Source: Cordilura impudica (Eukaryota; Arthropoda; Insecta; Diptera; Scathophagidae). From it: 64,000 bases of DNA. How positions within the stretch are numbered: the stretch's first letter is position 1; each line of letters begins with the position of its first letter. The DNA is taken from NCBI GenBank assembly GCA_963682025.1, contig OY821518.1, positions 141,261,529 to 141,325,528 of the forward strand, given 5' to 3'. The position numbers and the translations under genes were made by a program. The notes under the pieces are model-generated. The model saw only the letters and a program-made list of their open reading frames with translations, was not told the DNA's origin and ran no database searches. Positions 22,461 through 32,999 of this stretch are shown piece after piece.

Positions 22461-22659
22461 TACGATAAATAAATAATTGGCAGATGAGTGCCGGTTAGCT
22501 TTGCGACAAAATAGAAGCAAACCAGACATTGAGAAAACCAAATTTCTTTAATCGGCAGTTTCTATTGAGAAAACGGGCATAATAATTACAGATAATTCAA
22601 TAAAGACAAACAATTCATAATTTCATGAAAGGGTCATCATTCGCATAATTCGCACGAAA

Positions 22660-23745
22660 AATTTGAGGATATTAAAAAATACTTTAAAAAAGGTGTTCTT
22701 TAAAAAATGGTAAGTTTTTTAATGAAGGGTAAAAGGAAAAATTTTACTTTTTTGAAAAAGGGCACTATGAAGAAAGGAACTTTTTTAAAGAAAGGGTACT
22801 TTTTTCAAAAGTATAATTTAAAAAAACGGTACTTTATTAAAAAGAGGATGTTTTTTTAAAATAGGGTACTGTTTTAAAACAGTAGAATTTTTAAAAAAGG
22901 GTACTTTTTTAGAAAGTATAATTTTTGAAAAACGGTACTTTTTTAAGAAGAGGGTATTTTTTAAAAATAGGGTACTTTTTTTTAAAAAGTATCATTTTTA
23001 AAAAAGGGTAATTTTTTCGAAAGTATAATTTTTAAAAAACCGTACTTTTTTAAGAAGAGGGTCTTTTTAAAAATGGGATAATTTTTTTAAAAAGTATAAT
23101 TTTTAAATAACGGTACTTTATTGAAAAGAGGGTGATTTTTGAAAACAGGGTACTGTTTTAAAAAAGTATAATTTTAAAAAAGGGTACTTTTTTGAAAAGT
23201 ATAATTTTTATTTTTTAAAAAGTACAATATTTTAAAAAGGGTACTTTTTTTTTTTTTTTTGCAAAAAGTAACTTTTTCGGAAAAAGGGTACTCTCAAAAT
23301 GGGTACTTATCTTAAAAAAGTAATTTTCTACAAAGAGTTTAACTGATAAACAAGTAGTTTTTAAGAAAGGGTTATTTTTTTAAAAAAGGGTACTTATAGA
23401 AAAATGGGTACTTTTTAACAAAGCGAAATTTTTTTAAAAGCGTATATATTTATTTTTAGAAAATAAGTAGTTTTAAAAAAGGGTACTTTAATTAGAATTT
23501 TTTTTTTTATATAATACTTGATATTTTAAAAACTGTACTTTTTTTAAAAAGGGTAATTTTTTTAATGTGGTTTGCTTCTCAAACAGAGGTTATTTTTTAA
23601 GCTGTACTTAAAAAGGGTAATTTTTTAAAAAAGGATTTTTTTTTAAAAAGAGGGCAATTTTTTGAAAAAGAATACTTATTTAGAAAATGGTACTTTTTGA
23701 AAATTGATATTTTAAAAAAGGGTATCTTAAAAAAACCTGTAATAT
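22660..23745. repeat. low-complexity GGGTACTTTTTTAAAA array
   Basis: More than 1 kb is built from irregular repeats of AAAAAGGGTACTTTTTT and AAAAAGTATAATTTTTAAA words, 20-40 bases apart, strongly purine/pyrimidine alternating by block and partly self-complementary. It is non-coding and satellite-like, with copy-to-copy drift. It abuts a HINE fragment at 23750. Confidence 0.8.
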
Positions 23746-23749
23746 TTTA

Positions 23750-24160
23750 GCAAATAAGCGTAAACCAAATCTGAGTGACATTTTTAAATAGTTTTTTCCT
23801 GCCGTTTTGAAATTTTCATATCGAATGCTTCATGGGAGGCAGCTATATATGGGGACTATGACTAAGAACTGTGCTATAGTGTTTAGTTTGGACCATTGAT
23901 TAATAGATTTTATAAACGCACACAAACCAAATTTTACCGGAATATGTAATTTGGATATTATGGCAATTTAAAAGTCGATCTCATAGGGGTCATTTGCATC
24001 TGGACTAGGTTTGGACATGTACCGATTTTCACCAATTTCTGTAGATTTTGCACTATGACAGATAGAAGCTTATATACCAAATTTCATCAAAATATATTCA
24101 TATTTCCCACCTGTAGTTTGATTTCATGACTACATAGTGGTAAAGGGTATTAAAAAAAAC
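23750..24160 (-). mobile_element. degenerate HINE family A copy
   Basis: It keeps the family order in reverse: AAATAAGCGTAAACCAAATC, then CATATCGAATGCTTCATGGG, GGGGACTATGACTAAGAACT, ATAGGGGTCATTTGCATCTG, CAAAATATATTCATATTTCC and finally ATAGTGGTAAAGGGTATTA. The palindromic end and the GTCY tract are lost. One of the oldest copies here. Confidence 0.65.
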
Positions 24161-24259
24161 GTTAAGCTTAAAAATAATTCGCTAAAGTCTACGAAAACTG
24201 GACTGGGGCCGACTGTAGGAAGGTACATTATATTAAATATAAATTTTAAATCATATATT

Positions 24260-24590
24260 TTTAAAAAGAAAATTAAAATGTGTATTTTGTACATTATATT
24301 GTCTGATGAGACCCAAATTAAACGTGTTGGATCCGATGGTCAAGTTTGGAACTAGTCCAAACACCCCAACACCACTACCACGAATGGAGTAACTCATACA
24401 ATGAATGGTATGTGGAAGTATAACGAAAAATGGAGTGGATCTTCTGACAAAAATTGTTGAATGGCCAACCATTTTACACTATGAAATGGTTAGCACAATC
24501 AATGGATTGAATCCAATGGAAAATAGAAAACTTTTGGAGTCACATAAAATTTTAGCTCGCCAAGTTTCAAAAAGTTAAAAGATTCATACA
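24260..24590 (+). pseudogene. Tc1-type transposase remnant
   Basis: ILSDETQIKRVGSDGQVWN at about 24300-24353 corresponds to the first-catalytic-Asp block of Tc1 transposases (SDE-K-N--GSDG---VW). NGLNPMEN near 24503 corresponds to the SPDLNPIEN-W block with the third acid. The middle with the second Asp is unreadable. Heavily decayed; stops throughout. Confidence 0.5.
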
Positions 24591-24599
24591 TGGCATTTG

Positions 24600-25196
24600 G
24601 CAGGTGATTCACAAATAAACGTTTGTACTGGCCAAAAGACCAACTATCCGCTTAAAAGAGAATTCAAGTGGATGGATAGAAACAGTGTTCAGAAGTATAA
24701 CGCTTCCATTCCTTTGCAAACTGAACAGTATTTTTTTAGAAATAGAACTATTGTTTTTTTCGTTTTGTATTTATAAGAGAATAATAAATAATTTTTCTAC
24801 ATATCAGTTTTCCAAAGTTCCAATTTACAATAACAAATATGGAGATTTATTTCACATCTTTGCTTTTACAAAAAAATTTTTATTACCCTATGCCATAAAT
24901 ATTTGCATAATATGCATCATTTCAAAAGGCCTAAATATCAGAAAACTATAAACTCAATAAGCAGCTGCATGACAATTTCTTTAAGATTTCTTTCGATAAA
25001 CTTAGTCCAACTTTATTTTTTTTTTCATGGATATATTAATAAAAATTATTTATTTAAGCCTAAGCTACAATTTTGCTGAAGAACGAAATGAGGAGTCATT
25101 AATTATTCTTTAAAAAGTAAATATATATAAAAGGACATAAAAAATAAATTTGGCCTGAGAACGTCAAATAAATTTTTATGAAATTTTATATACTTA
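24600..25196. other. unassigned AT-rich spacer
   Basis: No supported feature. An 88-codon ORF at 24685-24951 is hydrophobic/AT-driven and has no recognised domain. Confidence 0.3.
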
Positions 25197-26570
25197 CTAG
25201 CTGGACCCGGCAAACGTTGTTTTGCCCTCAATGAATTTTTTATTTTAGTTAGAATCTGTATATACCTATATAAAAAAACTTTTGTGCATTTGTTAATAGT
25301 AATTGAAAACTGTTAAAGAAAAACAATGCTTTTTTATGAAAATTAAAATAAATATTTATTGTAACATATAAGAATGACCAATATATTTCTATTATTATAA
25401 TATTAAAGAGTGAATAATATTTTTAGTTTCATTATTCTCACAGTAAATTAATAAATTTTCTGGCTTTCCGACACGGGAACATGCCACATATAGTTGCTCT
25501 TGGGAAAAACAACTGTTTTCGAGGTCCAAACGACATATTTGCAATGATTTTCCTTGAGATTTATTAATGATCATGGCAAAGCCCAATCTGATCGGAAATT
25601 GCAATCTTTTGAATGTTATCGGTGTGTCGGTAGGAATCATAGGAATTCTTGGCAGCAAAACATGTTTTCCTTTAAATTTTCCTTTAAGAATTGTGGTCTC
25701 AATAACATTGGTCATTATTCTCTCAACAATTAACCATTAATCATTGTCTCGGAGCGTTGAGGTTACGCAGCAAAATTATTTGAGAACCAACTTTTAATTT
25801 TAATAAATGTGGCGGTAGACCGGGCACATCAAGTGAATTCAAAAATTCTGTTGGATAATTGACTGCTTCATTTTTTCAACAACACTATCCATAGATTTCA
25901 AAGAAAACGTTTCAGAATCAATCATGTCCTGAATAACAACATAAATATTATCAACATCAACATCAACATTGACATTTTTGCGGCTAAAATAGCTCTATCA
26001 CTTAACCAATCATGGTTACGATATTGATTTTGAATGTCGGGGAATACATTTTCAATTAATTCATCGTTTAAAGATATAAATTGACAAAAATCTTGTGGAT
26101 ATTTAATAGTTTTACTGGTTGGGTTAATATTGATTTTACCATTACCAAGATCAAGTAATTGTTTGGAAAATTGGTCAGCCATTGGATCATTTTGTAATCG
26201 TACTCGCATGTTTGTTGTTAATTTTATAGTTTGAACGATACTCCATAATGTTAATGATTTTCAGCAGGCATTTATTTCGTCAGCATAGGTTTTGGTATGA
26301 CTGGCAATGTTGACGAAGATCTCAAGATAATAAAATGAGAGCTCCGCCAAAAAGTCTTTCATTGCCTTTCAAATCTTTGTGAGACATGGTACATTCATCC
26401 CAAATAAAAATACTGCATTTTTTCAGAACTTTTGCCATACCGGAATGTTTTTTGATATTACAGACGGCATTCTCATTTGTTTGTACGTTTAACGGTTATT
26501 TGAGTGCTGAATGAGCTGTACGACCACTATGCAATAATGTAGCGGCTTTTTCCTTCCCTTTTGGTGAGAA
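25197..26570 (-). mobile_element. Helitron, 3' part, minus strand
   Basis: On the minus strand the element ends GGGTCCAGCTAG at 25197, preceded by a hairpin GGCAAA-ACAACG-TTTGCC (near 25214-25231), and is followed by T. That is the canonical Helitron terminus: short hairpin, then CTRR, with insertion between A and T. Upstream of it lies helicase sequence. The 5' half (Rep domain and TC start) is missing; the copy stops at about 26570, where it meets another Helitron-like 5' end in the opposite direction. Confidence 0.75.
25395..26560 (-). pseudogene. Helitron PIF1-type helicase domain
   Basis: Minus-strand order, with several frame breaks: ATLLHSGRTAHSALK near 26540, NENAVCNIKKHSGMAKVLKK near 26470, IFIWDECTMSHKD near 26405 (Walker B, DEC variant), MRVRLQNDPMADQF at 26209, YPQDFCQFISLND near 26100, HDWLSDRAILAAK near 26010, NFPVEFLNSLDVPGLPPHLL near 25850-25800 and the end block TILKGKFKGKHVLLPRIPMI, FAMIINKSQGKSLQICRLDL and LYVACSRVGKPENLLIYCEN (25440-25690). 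The Walker A region (GTGKT) would lie just upstream of 26560 and is absent. The role in life is unwinding during rolling-circle transposition. At least four disruptions make it inactive. Confidence 0.85.
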
Positions 26571-27390
26571 TATTTATATATAAAAACGTTTGTGAATTTT
26601 GTAACTTACAAAATTTATATAAATTTAACAACTCATTATTCTTCGAAAGACAGCGCCATCTACCAGGTCCAATAAAAAAATGCCGTTTTCTTTTCTGACA
26701 AAAAATGTCACCCTTTTTTTGCTCTTTTTTCGAAAAGTGTACTTTTTTATATATTCTGAATTAAGAGCAACCTTATGTTATATATCAATCGAAAGGTCTC
26801 AAAGTGCTGTATTCATAAATGCAAAATGTTGATTATTATCATCTTGTAAGTCATAGGGTGCAAATATTCAAAAAGGGGAACAATGGGTAAATATTCTCAC
26901 ACTATTACCTGAAAGAAGTCAATGGTTGGAATTTTTTGTGATTTGCGAGGGCTCGACTTTGAGACCTTTCGATTGATGTATAAGATAAGCTTGCTCTTAA
27001 TTCAGAATATATAAAAAAAAAACACTTTTCGAAAAAAGGACAAAAAAAGCGACATTTTTTGTCAGAAAAGAAAACGGCATTAGTTTCATTAAAATCGCAC
27101 CGTAAATAAGAATATTCGAAATACCTTTACCCCAGCGCCACCTATCGGGTCCATTTATACATACACAAATTTCTTATGACGAAACATACACGCATTCTGA
27201 ATTGCAGTCAAATCGCGCTGAAAATAAGAATTTTGTTTATAACTTGACCCCAACGCCAGCTAGAGGGTTAAAACTAAAAAAAACACAGAAGATCTCTAAC
27301 CGAACCTATGGTGCAAATCTTACCTCGACAGCTCTTATGATTCCGGAGATCATTCGTTACAAACAAATGCACCAACGTTTTTATAAGTAT
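26568..27390. mobile_element. Helitron-derived patchwork with a fold-back insertion
   Basis: TATATAAAAACGTTTGTG at about 26576 matches the 5' start of the Helitron at 56312. CCCCAGCGCCACCTATCGGG near 27131, read in reverse, matches GATAGGTGGCGCTGGGGT at 56442. AGCGCCATCTACCAGGTCC near 26653 is a second diverged copy of the same word. A fold-back element lies at 26680-27080. The rest (27200-27390) has a 89-codon ORF with no family match. Confidence 0.45.
26680..27080. mobile_element. fold-back (long inverted repeat) element, 0.4 kb
   Basis: The left arm 26680-26805 (ATGCCGTTTTCTTTTCTGAC ... CGAAAGGTCTCAAAGT) and right arm 26956-27080 (ACTTTGAGACCTTTCGATTG ... AAAAGAAAACGGCAT) are inverted copies over about 125 bases. 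A spacer of about 150 bases separates them. No ORF. It could form a hairpin RNA if transcribed. No clear target duplication was found. Confidence 0.75.
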
Positions 27391-27391
27391 T

Positions 27392-27562
27392 TATATGTGA
27401 CCTTCTCCGAGAACAGGGACCTAGTGTGTCAAAAAACGGTTGTGTCAAAAACGGTGGATTCTGGTACCTAAAAGGATGTAGAAACTTTAAATTAGTTTTT
27501 TTTTTTCTCAAAACTTAATTTTCACACACTAGGGTCCTTTTCTCGGAGAAGGTCACATATAT
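27392..27562. mobile_element. 171-bp MITE with ~40-bp inverted repeats
   Basis: TATATGTGACCTTCTCCGAG at 27392 and its complement CTCGGAGAAGGTCACATATA ending at 27562 define the ends. Homology continues into CAGGGACCTAGTGTGTC versus CACACACTAGGGTCC. It lies directly against the left target duplication of the hAT element at 27579. Confidence 0.7.
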
Positions 27563-27578
27563 AGATATAGATATACAT

Positions 27579-30500
27579 TAGTGCGTACCGACCATACAGG
27601 CAGCTGAAAAAAAGTGCTCCGTACGCCCCCTGTTATGAAGTATATTTTCAAGACATTTTCAAAAAAAAAAAATTTTTTTATGCCGACTGTAGAGGTCGCG
27701 GTTTTACGTTTTTCTTTATATCTTCTGCGTTTACAGTCGCATCTTAAAGTGTGATATATTGATGTTTTCGTCTCGAGGAGACAAATTTTTTCGCTTCAAA
27801 ATCATCGACCTTAATTACCCCCTTCTAGTACTTACCCCTTACATCTCAGTTGCTACCACCCTAATGTGCCACCCTAATTACAGAAAATTAAAGGTCGCAA
27901 AAAATCACGAAACTTTTGCTAAGAAAGTATTTCGTAATTCCAGCAGAACAGTCTTAAAAATGCTTCTGTTTGTTTTCGCCGAATGTAGGGGTAAACTTTT
28001 TTAGCTTTTCATTGTATCTTCGGTATTTACAGTCGGATATTGAACTGTGATATATCTATGGTTTTGTATTGAAGAGACCAATTTTTTTTTTCTCAAAAGT
28101 CATTAACCGCAAGTACCCCCTTCTCTTACTTACGCATCGTATTTCAACTTTTACAGCAACAAATAAAAAATTGTAAGATAAAATTAAATTATGCAAATTT
28201 TAATCTTTCATGTTTTGACGTGATTCAAGTTGGCTTTATTTTTGGCGACTGTCAAGTTTAGAAAAAATGTGACCTATGCGTTGGTCATCGGTGACCGCCA
28301 TAGCGGATTCATGTACTACATGAACGAAACGCTCGGTGTTTTAAGAATGGCATGGATAAGCTGCAAAAATAATTTAGTGTGAAAAGAAAACTATTAAGTT
28401 ATTTTCCGTATTCTTACCTGGTAATTCGATTATTTCGTTTGAAGATTGAAAGTCTTCCAGCTGATCTTGAGTATAGAACTGCAAGCATGGAGGCTCAGTC
28501 AAGTGGAATTTATTCCAATTGATCATATCGACGTATGAGTCACTCTCGAAGTTGATAAAATTATGTACTTCTGGACCAAACATTTGACGAATGCATGTCG
28601 TTACTTCATTGCGGGCAGATAGAATCTTCTCATAACCATCTGAACGTACTAGCGGATTTTGGTCTGTTATCATCGACAACAAAACGTTCTCGGGATGGAA
28701 AAAGTACGCATTATTTGCGATGAATGGACGGAGGACCTGTTGAACATCTATCAGCAAATGGCGGATCCAAGATATATATTGGAAAACGTGGCGACTTCCG
28801 TGACTTGCCAGTGGTGGCTTTTCACCAGAAACCAGAATGGCGCATACACTTTCATAACGAACTCAGCAAGTTTTTTCAATGTCAACGAAAGTTGCGTACA
28901 CGTTACACAATATCGGAGGATTCGAGAGGCAGTTGTTAGCCAGCGCGCCGTACTGATAGCTCCGGGCTTCTCGCTGGCTAATTTCTCATCGCATTCTCCG
29001 GTATGAACGGCTCGTACCATACGTTATAAATAAAGTTGGTCGCGTCGAACATTCCATCCATCTATGTTTGCTGGCATTTCTCCCATTGTAATGTGTCCGA
29101 AATTTCTGTTGACCTAACCAATTGTAATAAGCAAAATATTATCCGAATTATTACCTAATATATATCTGAAGCAAGTCTACTTAAAAACTATTTATATATC
29201 AAACTTACATAATAGTGTGTGCAATTTTGAATGCCTTCTCCGATACTTCCTGGCCATATTCCAGGGCCTTTCTGCTTCCCTAGCAATGATCTCAACAGGG
29301 CATTGAATGGTAATTCGTTGAAATGAAAAAGGCACACGAACCATTGCAGCGGTTTCTGTAAATGTATTTCCATTCTTGGAATGGCTCTATTTTTGTAGCC
29401 AGTATTTGTGGGTGTTCCATCGCAACTTATTGCAACTAAGTCATCGATATTGAAATTTTCATCACTCAAATACTTCACGATGCTCCTCTGGATTCCCAAA
29501 GCAGTGCTGTCAGTGGGCGTAGAACAGCCAATGAATTTGGAATCTGGCTCTTTAACAAGCGTAATGTGCTCTTCTTTTACAACAACATTTCGTGTCACAT
29601 TTGCTTCAGTCACTCTTTTCAAAGTTGGCTTCTTCTTGCCATGGAAAGAGAAGCACGTTAAGCGTTCATGACACCTTGCCGCAGCTATTGCTTCTTTACG
29701 GAACTTTATACGCTCTCTTTTTTATTTTGCCTTTGTCGATGATGATCCCGTCAAAGAACTCACATATATTTTCTGCTGTTTCTGCTGATAGCTCTTTTCT
29801 GGCTTTAGCAGTAATCGACAATCTTAGATCCCTTATTAGCATCGTCGCGAGCAAGGCACCGTACCGAACTGAGGTGTCACTGCGATCCAAAGCTGCACTA
29901 AAATTACGCAATGAAATGTCCGCAACTATAAATTTTTTTTTAAAGATCTGTGAGAAATCGCCAAAATTTTCTACAAATTCCAGATCTTCATCGCTGTCAG
30001 GTTAATACCCAACCGTGTCGAACTCGCTAGGCACCGCATTCGTTGATCCGACAATTGATGACATTTGTACACAGTTACCGTTCATCGACATCGTATCAAA
30101 AACATCATCTAAAGACAGCAATCGTGGACCGCACTGATCGATGAAGAAATCTTTGCAGAGTCTGGTATTTTATCAGAAGCGGTGCAATTGTAGGGAATAC
30201 TCCTTTCAATGCCGCACTTACAACGCGAAATTAAAAACAAACTACTCCACTTACTTACATCGTACTTCGATGCATTCTTAACTATTTTATAGTAATCGTT
30301 TAGAAGCTTCTCCAAATGTTTACGAACAGTTGTCACCGAAAAGATTGGAATTTCTGCACGATCCCACAAAAGCCTAATTCTTCTAAAAACCTCTTGTTTA
30401 AAAGCACCGAACTTTCGATTTGGATCGCTGTTATGATGCAGGTACAAAAAGTAATTAATAACATCGCACTTCATCGGTAATTTAGTGGTATTTAAATCAC

Positions 30501-31112
30501 TAATACTAAAAGACATTTTTTATGAATTTTTTATTGAAATTTAAATATTTATTGATGCTTCAATGAGCTGCGCTTTATAACTGAATTATTTGACTAATTT
30601 AATAAAACATAGACGCAATTACAACAGTTATGTCATGGGTAAAATGATTAGCTGTAGTAAAACAATGTAAGAGAGTAAATACCGAAGATAAAATGAAAAG
30701 TTAAAAAAGTTTACCCCTACATTCGGCGAAAACAAACAGAAGCATTTTATCTGTTCTGCTGGAATTGCCGTAATACTTTCTTAGCAAAAGTTTCGTGATT
30801 TTTCGCGATCTTTAATTTTCTGTAATTAGGGTTGCACATTAGGGTGGTAGCAACTGAGATGTAAGGGGTAAGTACTAGAAGGGGGTAATTAAGGTCGATG
30901 ATTTTGAAGCGAAAAAATTTGCCTCCTCGAGAAGAAAACATCAATATATCACACTTTAAGATGCGACTGTAAACGCAGAAGATATAAAGAAAGACGTAAA
31001 ACCGCGACCTCTACGGTCGGCATAAACAAAAAAATTTTTGTTTGAAAATGTTTTGAAAATATACTTCATATCAGGGGGCGTACGGCGAACTTTTTTTTTT
31101 CGGTACGCCCTA
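27579..31112 (-). mobile_element. hAT-like transposon with long inverted repeats
   Basis: The ends are TAGTGCGTACCG (27579) and CGGTACGCCCTA (to 31112). The 8-bp flanks ATATACAT (27571-27578) and ATATACGT (31113-31120) differ at one base. An 8-bp duplication and a TAGNG start are hAT signatures. The inverted repeats are unusually long: 27579-28029 and about 30676-31112. The left side also carries a diverged second copy of part of the arm (about 28015-28155 repeats 27720-27860). The 2.6-kb interior holds a broken transposase on the minus strand. ORFs of 65-81 codons inside the arms are mirror images of each other and non-coding. Confidence 0.8.
28374..30516 (-). pseudogene. hAT-like transposase, multiply broken
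   Basis: Minus-strand blocks are in collinear order. N-terminal: MSFSISDLNTTKLPMKCDVI with KCGIERSIPYNC (30516-30160), then a frame change into DFFIDQCGPRLLSLDDVF and, after a TAA near 30003, SDEDLEFVENFGDFSQ. Middle: RNFSAALDRSDTSVRYGALL (29911), a shift in poly-A near 29715, then RKEAIAAARCHERLTCF. Catalytic-type region: LVAISCDGTPTNTGYKN and LQWFVCLFHFNELPF (29370-29300), a CDGT-NTG plus C--H signature. A probable intron starts at ATGTAAGT near 29207. C-terminal: KPGAISTARWLTTASRILR (28950), ISWIRHLLIDVQQVLRP and NAYFFHPENVLLSM (28760-28680). The architecture matches an uncharacterised transposase family common in arthropods and Hydra. hAT placement rests on the 8-bp duplication and the C--H motif, not on a search. 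Confidence 0.7.
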
Positions 31113-31120
31113 ATATACGT

Positions 31121-31527
31121 ATTTGTTTTTAGTCTTTAATTTTTATTTTCCGTTTATAGGAATTTTTTGTGTACACTACAACTTTACAGCGGCAGTGTTT
31201 ACTTTCTACGAGTATCATAACTTATCATATACTCGTACTAGTAATTGTCGTACAATTTTTTTATAATAATAAATGTGCATTACATAACGTAAGGATCATA
31301 AAAACTGATGATCTTAAATGCGATATTCATGATATTTTAAATACCTAGCAAACGCTCAATTGAGAAGTTTTAGCCCACCCGCCGTATTCTCTGGACATTG
31401 CCTATCTGACTTCTACTTGTTTTGATTGATGCCACATGGCCTGCCTGCGCAGCATTTCACACAATATGAAACCACCAAAAATTAGATCCATATGTGGATA
31501 GCCTCAAATGACAAAACATTCTTCCGA
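31121..31527. other. unassigned spacer between two transposons
   Basis: About 400 bases between the hAT-like and Transib elements; no repeat or coding signal recognised. Confidence 0.35.
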
Positions 31528-31532
31528 CGTAG

Positions 31533-32962
31533 CACAGTGGTTCAAAACCAAAAAAAAGTGGTAATAAGTCTGGAACTTCTAAACTATTAGTTGGATTGGA
31601 ATAGTATATTCTAGGCGACTGTAGTCAAGGATATATACTTTCAAAATATTTATTTTTGAGATACCCTGTTGTAACACAGTGTGAGCTACAGGGTGCCAAA
31701 TTCGACCACCTCGAGGTGGAAAATGCTTTCAAAGCTTGTAACTTTTAAAAATATGAAGTAATTTTTGGTTTTTTAAATTTTTCCAATAACTATTAAATTA
31801 TTAACAAAAAACATGTGTATACTATCTAGTTATCGCTTATGGTTTAAAAAATATTTGATTTTAAAAATCAACATTTCAACTTTTTACCAAATTCTATCTT
31901 GGTTTTTCGCAAATAACATTTTTACTAAAATAGATAAAAAAAAAATCTAAAAATATGTGGCGATAGCCAGTACTTTTCAAAAAAATACATTGAAGTATTT
32001 TTTGAATTATTTCAAACCGTTTAGTGAGCACAAAATCTTAAAGTTGACTTTTTGAATCAGGTTCTAAAAATTGCAAATTTTTGCCAAAAAATACCCTTCA
32101 TTCTTTCACTTTTTTCTCACAACCTTGGTAAAACATGTATATATTTTTCTACATATTTTAAAAGAATATGCTTCAAGAATGGATTTAAGTGAAATTTTTT
32201 GATATTTTTGGACATGCACCCTACGTCCAGCATTGGACGAAATTGGTCAATTTTTAAAAAAAAAAACTAAGTTTTAAAAGTTAATACAAAAATATCCGCT
32301 CGATTTCTTCAAATATTTCATCGCAGTACTAAGGCACCAAATATTTTTGTTTATCTGCCGCAATAAAATTTACCGCCGTTATATAAACGTGGTCAGGAGG
32401 GCTTAAATGGTGAAAAAAGTCAAATTTTCATACGAATTTTTTTTGTTAACATAAAAAACATATTAAGATTAGTTATTTTTATATTTTGTTTATTGATTCA
32501 GAACGGCATTTTAATTATCTAAAACACTTCAAGAATTCATTTTGATAACGTTAATAGTTTTTGAGATATTTATATTCAAATTTCAGAAAAAAATATAGAA
32601 AAATAATGATTTTTCCTTTTTTTTTGGTTTTTTTGGTAAAGTGTTCCCAAAATTTTTGAATTTTACTTATTATTATATATATTGTTAAAGAAGACATATT
32701 TATCTATTCAACGATATATAACATGTCTATCAAATATATTGCAACATGCTTAAATAATGACCCCAAACCACACTCCACATGCAAAAATTTAGCTATTTCT
32801 CTATTTGTTCATATAAATGGTCATTTACATAGTGAATGACATATTTTTTTATTGTTTTTTGGTAAAGGGTTGCATACGTTTGTACTACTTCAAATAATTT
32901 TATATATCTTTTCAAAGAAGGTATAATTATAAGTTAATGGTGTATGAAATATTTACCTAATA
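31533..32962 (+). repeat. left long inverted repeat of the Transib element
   Basis: Matches the complement of 34806-37039 apart from small indels and the HINE in the right arm. Landmarks are TCCACCTCGAGGTGG-type sequence near 31708 (right 36839), GGTCAGGAGGGCTTAAATGG near 32392 (right near 35357) and AACCTTGGTAAAACATGTAT near 32124 (right near 35632). Non-coding. Confidence 0.85.
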
Positions 32963-32999
32963 TTCGCCTAATTAAATTAAGGATTCTTTTAAATCAGCC

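Noticed and set aside
28659..30005. Plus-strand ORFs of 71-137 codons
   Set aside because: They mirror the minus-strand hAT-like transposase blocks, which carry the recognisable motifs.
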